Assembly (NCBI GenBank): GCA_965119745.1
Contig: OZ221973.1
Span: forward strand, 2,542,001 to 2,606,000
Length of the DNA: 64,000 nucleotides
Direction of reading: 5' to 3'
Origin: CAJFUR01 sp904420575
GTDB lineage: Bacteria; Actinomycetota; Coriobacteriia; Coriobacteriales; Eggerthellaceae
Of this stretch, positions 15,903 to 23,775 are shown in pieces; the first letter of the stretch is position 1, and the number at the start of each line of letters is the position of its first letter. The notes beneath the pieces are model-generated. The model had not been told where the DNA came from, made no database searches, and was given only the letters and a program-made list of their open reading frames with translations. Position numbers and translations under genes: made by a program.

Positions 15903-16850
15903 CTACTTGGCCGGGGGCGCCGCGCCCTCCGCGTCGTCCACGACGATCTCCTTGAGGCTGGCGGCCAGGCCGGCCAGGCCCTGGATGTTGGACGGGATGA
16001 TGAGCTTCGTGGCGCGCCCGTTCGCCGCGCACTTGAGCGCCTCGAACGCCTGCAGGGTGAGCACGGCGTTGTCCGCGCCGGCCTCGCGCACCATGCGGAT
16101 GCCGTCGGCCGTGGCCTGCTGCACGTTCTTGATGGCCTCCGCCTCGCCCTCGGCCTCGCGTATCTGCTTCTCCTTCTCGGCCTCGGCTGCCAGGATGACG
16201 GTCTGCTTCTCGGCCTCGGCGGACAGGATCTGCGCCTGCTTGTTGCCCTCGGCGATGGTGATGGCGGCCTGCTTCTCGCCCTCGGCCAGAAGCACGGCCT
16301 CGCGCTTCTCCCGCTCGGCCTTCATCTGCTTCTCCATGGCCTGCTGGATGGCGGCGGGCGGGGTGATGTTCTTCACTTCCACGCGGTTCACCTTGATGCC
16401 CCAGGCGTCCGTGGCGTCGTCCAGGATGGAGCGCATCTGCGCGTTGATGGTGTCGCGCGAGGTAAGCGTCGTGTCCAGGTCCAAGTCACCGATTATGTTG
16501 CGCAGCGTGGTGGCCGTGAGGTTCTCGATGGCGGCCAGAGGCATCTCCACGCCGTAGCAGTACAGCTTCGGATCCACTATCTTGAAGAACACCACGGTGT
16601 CGATGGACATGGTCACGTTGTCGCGCGTGATGACGGGCTGCGGCGGGAAGTCGGCCACCTGCTCCTTGAGCGTGATGCCTCCGCGCACGCGGTCGATGAA
16701 GGGCACCTTGACGTGCAGGCCGTTGCCCCACGTGGTCAGATACGATCCCAGACGCTCCACCACGGCCGCCTCGGCCTGGGGGACGATCTTGATGCACGTG
16801 ACGGTGAACAGCGCCACGAGCACCACGAGCACGATGACGAACACTAACAT
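15903..16850 (-). CDS. SPFH/band-7 membrane protein (stomatin/QmcA-like)
   Basis: 315 residues: one N-terminal membrane helix (MLVFVIVLVVLVALFTVTC) then an SPFH domain (VPQAEAAVVERLG, VPFIDRVRGGITLKEQV, ITRDNVTMSIDTVVFFKI). A long coiled coil rich in A-E-G-E-K repeats follows (about 195-260, LAEGEKQAAITIAEGNKQAQ). Such proteins assemble into membrane microdomain cages. The start overlaps the NfeD stop by seven bases. The pair NfeD-SPFH is a classic functional unit. The specific client is unknown. Confidence 0.9.
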   Translation of the reverse strand: MLVFVIVLVVLVALFTVTCIKIVPQAEAAVVERLGSYLTTWGNGLHVKVPFIDRVRGGITLKEQVADFPPQPVITRDNVTMSIDTVVFFKIVDPKLYCYGVEMPLAAIENLTATTLRNIIGDLDLDTTLTSRDTINAQMRSILDDATDAWGIKVNRVEVKNITPPAAIQQAMEKQMKAEREKREAVLLAEGEKQAAITIAEGNKQAQILSAEAEKQTVILAAEAEKEKQIREAEGEAEAIKNVQQATADGIRMVREAGADNAVLTLQAFEALKCAANGRATKLIIPSNIQGLAGLAASLKEIVVDDAEGAAPPAK

Positions 16851-17275
16851 GAGGGCTTCCTTTCAACGATGAGCTTCACGCTTTCCTGCGCCACGACCAC
16901 GGCGTTCTCGCCCGCGGCGAGGGGCCTGCCATCGAAGGACCGGGCGGCCCACGTCATGTGGTCGCCCGTCTCCACGCGCCCCACCATGCGGTCGTTGTCG
17001 ATGTCTTCGCACACCACGACGGGCTGGCCCACCAGCGTGGGCTCCTCCCGCGCGCCGTGCTTGCGGTACTTGACGAACACGGGGCGCAGCAGCACCAGGC
17101 ACGCCACCGACACCACCAGGAACACGACGATCTGCACCAGGTCGTCCACGCCCAAGAGGTTCGCCACGAACGCCACGAGCGCGCCCACCACGAACCACAG
17201 GGTGATGAGGCCCAGGGACAGCACTTCCGCCACGGCGGCCACGGCCGCCACGGCCAACCATACGAAGGGGCTCAT
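16844..17275 (-). CDS. NfeD-like membrane protein
   Basis: 143 residues: two to three membrane segments (VWLAVAAVAAVAEVLSLGLITLWFVVGALVAFVANLL; IVVFLVVSVACLVLL) followed by a soluble C-terminal OB-fold domain (EEPTLVGQPVVVCEDIDNDRMVGRV). This is the short NfeD type, which partners SPFH proteins. It is co-transcribed and overlaps with the downstream SPFH gene. The ATG at 17275 is preceded by AGGAGTGATC, with a TATACT element 27 bases upstream. Confidence 0.88.
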   Translation of the reverse strand: MSPFVWLAVAAVAAVAEVLSLGLITLWFVVGALVAFVANLLGVDDLVQIVVFLVVSVACLVLLRPVFVKYRKHGAREEPTLVGQPVVVCEDIDNDRMVGRVETGDHMTWAARSFDGRPLAAGENAVVVAQESVKLIVERKPSC

Positions 17276-17301
17276 GCGATCACTCCTTTCCTGTCGCCTC
17301 G

Positions 17302-17307
17302 AGTATA
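17302..17307 (-). promoter_or_regulatory. Probable -10 element for nfeD-SPFH
   Basis: Minus strand GATGGTATACTCG, TATACT 27 bases upstream of the start at 17275, giving a short leader. No consensus -35. Confidence 0.45.
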
Positions 17308-17383
17308 CCATCCCCGGCTGCCCGCGCAGCGCGCAAGGTCAGCGAAAGGGGACATGCCTCGGGCCCTGCCAGGAAGGAAGGCC

Positions 17384-19327
17384 TCACGCGAGCGGCTTGT
17401 GCGCCATGCGGCGGCGGCTCAGGTCCTTCTGCATGGCCACCACGCTCTCGAAGAGCATCTCGTAGTCCTCCGGCGCGAGAGAGGCGGGATCGGCCAGCTG
17501 CGAGCGCAGCGCGGCCACGGCGTCTTCCGCGTCGCCGATGCCCAGCTCCTCGGCCAAGAACGTCGCCAGGTCGGCTGGGTCGGCGGCTTCCGCCATGGTC
17601 CCGCCCGTCAGCACGCCGGCGGCTAGGGAATGCACCTGCGCCGCCTGAGCCACCACCTGCGCCGCCGTGGCGGCGGGGTCGGCGGCCAGCGTGGAGAGCA
17701 CGCTTTGGGCCAGAATGGCATGCAGCTCGTCGTGCCACTGCGTCTGCGCCAGCGCGCCGGCGTGCGCGAGCGCCAGGTCGGGATGCTGCGCGAGCAGGCT
17801 CAGGAACTCGCGCTCGAACCGCCGGCGGTTGAGCTCGGCCTGGGGCAGGCTGCCCGCGCGGCCGCCTGCCGCCTGCCACGCCTCCGAGGGCGCTCCCTGT
17901 GCACCGGCGGCGCCCGGAAGGGGGGAACGCGCCGGAGAAGGCCCGCCCGACCCCCGCGCAGGCGCCCCGGACGCGGGGCCTTCGTTCGTCTCCGCCTCCT
18001 GACGGGGCGGGACGAGGCGCGCGAGCTCGTCGAGCACGTCCTGCTCGCGGGCACGGACGCGGCCGGCGATCTGGACGGCGTAGTCCTTCGCCAGAAGCGA
18101 GTCCTTGATGGGCGCCAGCACGGCCAGGGCGTCGGACAGGGCCGCCGCCCTCCCTTCGGCGCGGGAAAGGTCGTGGGCGGCCAGCCGGCGGTCGATACCG
18201 TACTTCAGCAGCGGCTGGGCGCCATCGATGAGTCGCTGCAGCTCCTGCGCGCCCCGCGCGGCCACGAACTCGGCCGGGTCCAGGTCGTCGGGAAGCGTCA
18301 CGGCGGCCAGCTCCGTCTGGCTGCGCCCCGCCTCCGGCGTCATGCTGTCGTCGATGAATCCCAGCGCGCGGTCGGCCGCGCGCTGCCCCGCCTCGTCGCC
18401 GTCGAACAGATAGACGATGCGGCGCTGCGCGTGACGGGAGAGCAGCCGGATGTGCTGGCGCGTGAGCGCCGTGCCCAGCGTGGCCACCACGTTTCCCACG
18501 CCCGCCTCCGACAGCGCGATGACGTCGGTGTAGCCTTCCACCACCACCGCCACGCCCGTGGAGGCCAGGGCGGCCTTCGCGCGGTCCAGCCCGAACAGCA
18601 CCTGCGACTTGTGGAACAGGGGCGTCTCCTGCGAGTTCAGGTACTTCGGCTGCCCCTCGCCCACGATGCGCCCGCCGAACGCGATGCACTCCCCCTGCAC
18701 GTCGCGGATGGGGAACATCACGCGGTTGTAGAAGCGGTCGCGCAGCTTGCCGTCGCGCTCGAGCGCCACGTTGGCGTCCACCATCTCCTTGGGCTTGAAG
18801 CCGAGCCCGCCCAGATGGCGCACCAGCGCGCCGCCGCCCGGCGCGAAGCCCAGGCCCCAGCGCTTCGGCACGTCGCCGCCCATGCCGCGCCCTGCCAGAT
18901 ACGTGCGCGCGCCCGCCGCCGCCGTCGTGGGAGAGCGCATGAGCTGGGTGTGGTAGAACTCGGCCGTGGCCTTGCACACGTCCTTGAGCCGCGCCTTGTA
19001 GCTGCCGGACGCGCCTGCGCGCCCGCCCACGTCCACGATGTCGATGTGGGCGCGCTCGGCCAGCTTGCGCACGGCCTCGGGAAAGGACAGGTCCTCCGTC
19101 TTCATGACGAAGCCGAACACGTCGCCGCCCTCGCCGCACCCGAAGCAGTGCCACAGCTGCAGCACGGGGTCGATCTTGAACGACGGGGTCTTCTCGTTGT
19201 GCAGCGGGCAGCAGCACCAGAAGTCGCGGCCGCGCTGCTTCACCGGCACGCGCTCGCCGATGACGGCGACGACGTCGCTCGCCTCGCGGACCTTCTGTAT
19301 GTCCTCTTCGCTGATGGTGCCTGCCAT
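17384..19327 (-). CDS. dnaG: DNA primase
   Basis: 647 residues. The N-terminal zinc finger has Cys40, His43, Cys61 and Cys64 (CPLHNEKTPSF...WHCFGC). The RNA polymerase/Toprim core shows YLAGRGMG, VVVEGYTDVIAL, GTAL and YLFDGDEAGQRAADRAL. The C-terminal part (about 430-647) is Ala/Pro-rich and less conserved, as expected for the DnaB-interacting region. It makes RNA primers at replication forks. The ATG at 19327 is followed by SEEDIQKVREASDVV, the normal family start. Upstream neighbours do not include rpoD. Confidence 0.95.
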   Translation of the reverse strand: MAGTISEEDIQKVREASDVVAVIGERVPVKQRGRDFWCCCPLHNEKTPSFKIDPVLQLWHCFGCGEGGDVFGFVMKTEDLSFPEAVRKLAERAHIDIVDVGGRAGASGSYKARLKDVCKATAEFYHTQLMRSPTTAAAGARTYLAGRGMGGDVPKRWGLGFAPGGGALVRHLGGLGFKPKEMVDANVALERDGKLRDRFYNRVMFPIRDVQGECIAFGGRIVGEGQPKYLNSQETPLFHKSQVLFGLDRAKAALASTGVAVVVEGYTDVIALSEAGVGNVVATLGTALTRQHIRLLSRHAQRRIVYLFDGDEAGQRAADRALGFIDDSMTPEAGRSQTELAAVTLPDDLDPAEFVAARGAQELQRLIDGAQPLLKYGIDRRLAAHDLSRAEGRAAALSDALAVLAPIKDSLLAKDYAVQIAGRVRAREQDVLDELARLVPPRQEAETNEGPASGAPARGSGGPSPARSPLPGAAGAQGAPSEAWQAAGGRAGSLPQAELNRRRFEREFLSLLAQHPDLALAHAGALAQTQWHDELHAILAQSVLSTLAADPAATAAQVVAQAAQVHSLAAGVLTGGTMAEAADPADLATFLAEELGIGDAEDAVAALRSQLADPASLAPEDYEMLFESVVAMQKDLSRRRMAHKPLA

Positions 19328-19774
19328 GTGCCCGCTCTCTGCCGCCTTCCCCGTCGGTTGCGCTCCCTGCGATCCGCCGCACGAGGCCCATGAAGAATCA
19401 ACGGCGGCGGGTTTCGCACCAGTATAACGCATGCGGCGCGGCGGGCACGCAGAGGTGCGGGCGGCTCTACGAAACCGACGGGAGAAAGGGTTGGCCGACA
19501 GGCCTGCGGGCGGGAATCGTCGTGCGCGCGGCGGCACCTATACAGGCAGTCGTGCCCGCGCACGGGAGTAGCCAGGACAAGGTCGACCAGGAGGGATCGC
19601 GGACGTGCAGCCCATCGCGCCTGCGCGGGAGCGGCCGCGGCGGGCTGTTCCGTGTCGCTGTTCAAGCAGCCTGTCGCGCCCGCACGGGAGCATCCCTGGG
19701 ATGCTTGCTTAGAGCAACTCTAAGCATCCTTTCGGCTTGGGCCTTCTCGCGCCCATGCACAGAGGCGGCCGCCC
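19328..19774. other. Intergenic region with dnaG promoter and degenerate repeats
   Basis: 447 bases without a convincing gene. A TATACT -10-like element for dnaG lies at 19421-19426 (minus). Three related GC-rich words resembling TCGCGCCCGCACGGGAG recur at about 19550, 19614 and 19674, spaced 64 and 60 bases. An imperfect hairpin (GGATGCTT...AAGCATCC) spans 19698-19730, just past the stop of the small membrane gene. Confidence 0.5.
19421..19426 (-). promoter_or_regulatory. Probable -10 element for dnaG
   Basis: Minus strand GCGTTATACTGGTG; TATACT lies about 95 bases upstream of the dnaG start. The -35 is unclear. Confidence 0.4.
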
Positions 19775-19963
19775 TCAGCCTCGCGAGCCCAAGCGCTTCG
19801 ACGCCACGAACAGCGCGACGGAGGCCAGCAGCAGGACCACGATCGTCGCCACGCGCCCGAAACTGGGATCCTGGTATCCTATGACGAAGATGCCCACGCC
19901 GAACGCCGCCATGACTAGGCACAGGATGGCAATCCATGTAAGATACTGCCGCACTTCGCCCAT
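19775..19963 (-). CDS. Small two-helix membrane protein
   Basis: 62 residues, MGEVRQYLTWIAILCLVMAA..., with two hydrophobic segments (about 9-29 and 37-54) and a basic C-terminus KRLGSRG. I do not recognise a family. The start at 19963 is supported by AAGGAGAGG eight bases upstream, and a TATAAT element inside an AT-rich palindrome lies about 45 bases further up. It seems monocistronic. Function unknown. Confidence 0.6.
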   Translation of the reverse strand: MGEVRQYLTWIAILCLVMAAFGVGIFVIGYQDPSFGRVATIVVLLLASVALFVASKRLGSRG

Positions 19964-20001
19964 GCCGCCTCTCCTTTTCCTGTGATCCATTCGCTATATG
20001 C

Positions 20002-20017
20002 TGTTAATATTATAACA
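20002..20017 (-). promoter_or_regulatory. -10 element within a TGTTA/TAACA operator-like palindrome
   Basis: TGTTAATATTATAACA is an inverted repeat (TGTTA n6 TAACA). On the minus strand it contains TATAAT (20009-20014), 46 bases upstream of the 62-residue membrane protein. It is the most AT-rich point for kilobases, which suggests a repressor site over the promoter. Confidence 0.5.
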
Positions 20018-20062
20018 TATTAGCAACCGCCGCGACGGACGCGGAGGCCCGAATTGTCTCAA

Positions 20063-20188
20063 ATCGCGTTTCGTGTATGGATTGGGCGCGTCGAATCCAA
20101 GCCCCAAAATATCGCCACCAGGCGTTTCTTTACCGCAATCGAAGTCCACGACGACCTGCAGGGCAAAAAACTATACACAAAACGCGAT
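20063..20188. repeat. 126-bp element with 18-bp terminal inverted repeats
   Basis: Left arm ATCGCGTTTCGTGTATGG (20063-20080) matches the reverse complement of the right arm (20171-20188) at 16 of 18 positions. The interior has no ORF but contains a smaller TTGGGC...GCCCCAA stem. Possible non-autonomous mobile element or a paired regulatory site. Confidence 0.45.
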
Positions 20189-20294
20189 CCGGGACGGTTT
20201 ACGCGGATTCCTCCGTCAAGTCTTCCTTGGCATGCATTCGGCCAACTTCATTCCCCGTCGTTCCAAGAGAGAGAGAGGGGGGGGGCAAAGACGC

Positions 20295-20316
20295 GGAGCC
20301 TCCCGAAGGAGGCTCC
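20295..20316. terminator. Terminator-like hairpin
   Basis: GGAGCCTCC-CGAA-GGAGGCTCC, a perfect 9-bp stem with a CGAA tetraloop. There is no strong T tract on either side. It lies 210 bases beyond the stop of the minus-strand gene at 20527. Confidence 0.4.
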
Positions 20317-20526
20317 GTCCATTGAGCTTTCTTTTGGTTCGGTTGATCGCGCTCTACGATCAAGACTACGGCCGTTGTCTTCTGAATCGGCTTTTTTGTC
20401 GATGGCACCACGCCACAACCTGGCTTCGCGAGCCGGCGCCTTCGCTGTTGTCGGCGAGGGCCCTACGATCTAACGGAGATAGGCGCTGTGGTGATGCAGG
20501 CGCCGAAAGGAGCCAGGCTGTCGGGG

Positions 20527-20925
20527 CTAGCGCCGGGCGGAAAGCGCCTTCACGGAGTCGTCGAGGGCCAGCGTCAGGAAACTTACCACGCAGTAGGCCA
20601 CGTAGAGCTGCACCCAGACCAGCTGGGGCAACGCCAGCGAGAGCGCCAGGGCCATCGCCTGGGACCCCGCGGACGCAATCGCCAGCAGCGGCGGCGCGAG
20701 CGTGACCGGCCCCAGCACGGCGGCAAGCGCCATGAGCACCAGCATCACGACGCGCGCCCAGCCGAACCCCACGTACACCAGGGCGAACAGCACCACCTCC
20801 AACACCAGGCGCACCACGCCCGCCACGCTGAAGCCCGAAACAAGGAACGCGCCCAGCTCGAACGCGACCATGAGCACGCCGAGGATCAAGACGTGCTCCC
20901 GCCCCTTTTCGATCGTCCTTGCCAT
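20527..20925 (-). CDS. Small multi-pass membrane protein, unknown
   Basis: 132 residues starting MARTIEKGREHVLILGVLMV. Four hydrophobic segments cover almost the whole length (about 13-33, 36-53, 55-80, 98-122), and the protein ends DDSVKALSARR. The start at 20925 has AAAGGGGGCGGG upstream. No family recognised. It follows the two-component system on the same strand at 210 bases, so co-transcription is possible. Confidence 0.6.
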   Translation of the reverse strand: MARTIEKGREHVLILGVLMVAFELGAFLVSGFSVAGVVRLVLEVVLFALVYVGFGWARVVMLVLMALAAVLGPVTLAPPLLAIASAGSQAMALALSLALPQLVWVQLYVAYCVVSFLTLALDDSVKALSARR

Positions 20926-21135
20926 GCGCCCGCCCCCTTTCGTTCGAATGCCCTGCCGCCCCGTCGGCGCGCCAGGCAGCCGCGCCGTCGTTTCCGGTCC
21001 CGCTCCGCGCCAAGCCGGCGCGCCAGCGTCGTTCCCACCCCGCCACGCGCCCAACCACCCCGCCCCACGCCAAGCCGCCTCACCGCCACGCGACCCACGT
21101 CGCGCGTCGTTCCTCACCCAGCGCCGCGCTCCCTT

Positions 21136-21858
21136 TCAGGCCACGTGGTCGGCCAGCTTGTAGCCGACGCGCCAGACGGTCACGAGGTACACGGGCTTGG
21201 AGGGGTCGTCCTCTATCTTCTCGCGGATCTTGCGCACGAACACCGTGATGCTGTTGGGATCGGCGGCGGCCTTGTCTCCCCACACGTGCTCCAGGATCTG
21301 GTCGCGCGTGAACACGGCACCCGGGTCGGACGCCAAAAGCTCCAGCAGCTCGAACTCGCGCGAGGACAGCTGCACCGCCTCGCCACGCAGGCGCACCTCG
21401 TACTTGCCGAACAGTACTTCCAAGTCGCCCACCTTGTACGAGCCGCCCCGGTGCGCCGCCGGGCCGCCCGCCCCTTCCCCGCCGCCACTTTCCCGCTCCC
21501 GCCGCCGCAGGTGCGCCTGCAGGCGCAGCGAGAGCTCTTCGGGCTGGAACGGCTTGACCAGATAGTCGTCCGCCCCGGCCTTGAAGCCGATGCTCTTGTC
21601 CACGATGTCGCCCTTCGCCGTCAGGAACATGATGGGCACCTTGCGGCCTTCGGCACGGATGGTCTGGCAGATCTCGAATCCGTTGGTGTCGGGCAGCATG
21701 ACGTCCAGGATGAGGAAGTCGGGGCGCTCGGAGCGCAACATGGAAAGGCCTTCCTCGCCGCAGTCGGCGCAGCAGAAGTCGTAGCCGTCGCGCCGCACGA
21801 TCTGCTCGATGAGCAGCCGCATGCTCTCGTCGTCGTCCACCAGCATGATCTTCGTCAT
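21136..21858 (-). CDS. OmpR/PhoB-type response regulator
   Basis: 240 residues. The receiver domain (1-120) has DDD at 8-10, the phospho-acceptor Asp52 in LILDVMLPD, Thr in FLTAKGD and Lys in DDYLVKPF. After a Gly/Ala linker, the winged-helix DNA-binding domain has LSSREFELLELLASDPGAVFTRDQILEHVWG and ITVFVRKIREKIEDDPSKPVYLVTVWRVGYKL. The ATG overlaps the stop of the upstream sensor kinase (ATGA), so the pair is translationally coupled. Confidence 0.92.
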   Translation of the reverse strand: MTKIMLVDDDESMRLLIEQIVRRDGYDFCCADCGEEGLSMLRSERPDFLILDVMLPDTNGFEICQTIRAEGRKVPIMFLTAKGDIVDKSIGFKAGADDYLVKPFQPEELSLRLQAHLRRRERESGGGEGAGGPAAHRGGSYKVGDLEVLFGKYEVRLRGEAVQLSSREFELLELLASDPGAVFTRDQILEHVWGDKAAADPNSITVFVRKIREKIEDDPSKPVYLVTVWRVGYKLADHVA

Positions 21859-23708
21859 CGCGCGTCCTTCCCCCCGTCCGCCTCCGAGGGCGCCTGAGCG
21901 GCGTCCGGGCCCGCGCCGCGGGGCGCCTCCGGGCCCTGGCCGCCTTCCCCGCCGCCCGGCAACAGGCCGCCGGCACCGCCCGGGCCGGCACTTTCCACCT
22001 CTACCGGCAGCTCCACCGAAAACGTGCTGCCGGCACCCACCTCGCTGGTCACGCTCACCGTGCCTCCCAACATGCTCACCAGGTCCTTCACGAGCGAAAG
22101 CCCTAGCCCGCTGCCGCCGTAGCGCCGCACGGTGGACATGTTCTCCTGCGTGAAGCGCCCGAAGATGAGGTCTTGCTTGTCGGAAGGGATGCCGATGCCC
22201 GTGTCGGCCACCTCGATGTGCACGCGGGAGCGTTCGGGCGCCCACGTCGCGTGCACGTCCACGCGCCCGCCGGCAGGCGTGAACTTAACCGCGTTGCTGA
22301 CCAGGTTCACCAGGATGCGCCGCACCTTTTCCCAGTCGCTCATGATGAGCGGCACGTCGGCGTCCACCGCCGTGGACATGGCCACGCCCTTCTTGAGCGC
22401 GACCGGCTGGTTGGAAGCCTCCACCATGCCCACGATGTCGTTGAGGTCCACCAGTTCCAGGTTGAGCCGTTCGGACCCGGCCTGGATGCGCGCCGTTTCG
22501 AGCACGTTGTCCACCATCTCCAGCAATATGGCGCCGTTCTTCTCGATCTCCTCCAGCTGCCGGCGCGAAGCCGCGTCGGCGGGGTCCACCGTGTCGGCCA
22601 TGAGGTCGGCGAACGCCAGGATGGAGGTCAGCGGGGTGCGCAGCTCGTGGCTCACGATGGCCAGGAAGTCGGACTTGTAGCGGTTGTCGCGCGCCAGCTG
22701 CGCGTTGATCTCCTCCACGCGGCGGCGTTGGCGGTCCAGCTCGAGGTTGGCGGCGAAAAGCTGCTCGGTGCGCTCGGAGACCTGGGACTCCAGGTTCGCG
22801 TACAGGCCGGCCAGCCGGCGGGCCATGCTGTCGAACTGCTCGAACAGGCCGTCCACCTCGCGCGAGGCGTACAGCTCGCGGGGGTCGCGCGCAAGCTGGA
22901 CGGGCGTCTCCTTGCCGTCCAGAAACGTGCGCGAGCCGTCGGCCACCAGGGCGAGCGATTCCTGCAGGTTCGTGAGCGGGTTCGTGACGAGGCGGCTCAG
23001 CACCACGTAGAAGACCACGGCCATGCAGGCCATGAGCAGCACGAAGAACAGCACGTTGTTCACGATGGACGCGTTCATGTTGGCGAAGGACAGCTCGGTG
23101 GGCACCACCACGCTCACCGCGCCCGCGATGTCGCCTGCCTCCCATCCCTCCTTGGGATAGCCCGTCACGTCTATCTCGCCTTTCGGCCCGCCATGGCACT
23201 CGATGCAGTTCTCGGAGACCTTCATGACCGACACGTAGCGGAACACCGACTGCCCGCCCACCTTGGCGAAGCCGTAACGCTCGGTCACGCTTGGGTCGGC
23301 CTCGAAGGCGCGCAGCGCCTCCGCCTCGTAGTCGTCGGGCTCGTTGTTGAAGTTGCGCGGGTTCAGGTTGGTGAAGTGGATGGAGTAGTCCGAATTGCGC
23401 GAGAACAGCGCCGCCACCGACTTGCCGGCGATGGCGCAGTGCAGGCTCTTGTAGTCGTAGACGCCGTCGGAGGTGTAGTTGATGGTGTCCTGATTGATGG
23501 AAACGAACTCCCAGACCGCGGCCATCTCGTCCACCAGCACGCGCGACTTCTCCAACATCTCGGACACGGTGTGTTCGCGCTGGTCGTAATAGGTGAACAC
23601 GATGTAGGCCGCCGAAAGCGAAAGCAGAATGCCCAGAAGCAGGCCCAGGATCTTCGTCCTGAGACCCACCCGGGTCTTCGTCGCCTTCTGTTCCTCGGCT
23701 GTCGCCAC
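21855..23708 (-). CDS. Membrane sensor histidine kinase with periplasmic CxxCH (Tll0287/DUF3365-like) domain
   Basis: 617 residues. TM1 is about 15-40. The extracytoplasmic domain (about 41-210) contains NCIECHGG with Cys168-x2-Cys171-His172, a c-type haem attachment motif, in a context like the Tll0287/DUF3365 sensor domain. TM2 is about 216-240, then a HAMP-like region, a coiled coil and HisKA FLAIVSHELRTPL (His354). The ATPase domain follows: NLVSNAVKFTPAG, VADTGIGIP and RYGGSGLGLSLV. GTG at 23708 is preferred because a TATAAT element sits at 23768-23773; a GTG at 23765 would overlap it. It probably senses redox state or a ligand through haem. It lies just downstream of torD-dmsBA. Confidence 0.87.
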   Translation of the reverse strand: MATAEEQKATKTRVGLRTKILGLLLGILLSLSAAYIVFTYYDQREHTVSEMLEKSRVLVDEMAAVWEFVSINQDTINYTSDGVYDYKSLHCAIAGKSVAALFSRNSDYSIHFTNLNPRNFNNEPDDYEAEALRAFEADPSVTERYGFAKVGGQSVFRYVSVMKVSENCIECHGGPKGEIDVTGYPKEGWEAGDIAGAVSVVVPTELSFANMNASIVNNVLFFVLLMACMAVVFYVVLSRLVTNPLTNLQESLALVADGSRTFLDGKETPVQLARDPRELYASREVDGLFEQFDSMARRLAGLYANLESQVSERTEQLFAANLELDRQRRRVEEINAQLARDNRYKSDFLAIVSHELRTPLTSILAFADLMADTVDPADAASRRQLEEIEKNGAILLEMVDNVLETARIQAGSERLNLELVDLNDIVGMVEASNQPVALKKGVAMSTAVDADVPLIMSDWEKVRRILVNLVSNAVKFTPAGGRVDVHATWAPERSRVHIEVADTGIGIPSDKQDLIFGRFTQENMSTVRRYGGSGLGLSLVKDLVSMLGGTVSVTSEVGAGSTFSVELPVEVESAGPGGAGGLLPGGGEGGQGPEAPRGAGPDAAQAPSEADGGKDAR

Positions 23709-23767
23709 GCCCGCACCCCTCGTCCTCCGCCTGCCATGCCCCGCGGCGCGCTTGGGGCCGCGCACCC

Positions 23768-23773
23768 ATTATA
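23768..23773 (-). promoter_or_regulatory. Probable -10 element for the two-component operon
   Basis: Minus strand GCCTATAATGGG; a perfect TATAAT 60 bases upstream of the GTG at 23708. It lies at the very end of the torD gene. Confidence 0.5.
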
Positions 23774-23775
23774 GG

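Larger units (their letters stand above)
19964..20526. other. Intergenic region with promoter, 126-bp inverted-repeat element, G tract and hairpin
   Basis: 563 bases with no credible gene. It holds, in order, an AT-rich promoter/operator at 20000-20020, an element bounded by 18-bp inverted repeats at 20063-20188, a GA repeat followed by nine G at 20265-20285 and a 9-bp-stem hairpin at 20295-20316. Confidence 0.6.

Noticed and set aside
19390..19884. 164-codon plus-strand ORF near the dnaG upstream region
   Set aside because: No ribosome site, composition typical of shadows, and it overlaps the well-supported 62-residue membrane protein on the other strand.
20199..20411. 70-codon minus-strand ORF in the gap at 20.2 kb
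   Set aside because: It runs through the G tract and hairpin and has no ribosome site or recognisable sequence.
23709..23765. Upstream GTG start (23765) of the sensor kinase
   Set aside because: It would overlap the TATAAT element at 23768-23773, and the added residues are Arg/Gly-rich without family support.
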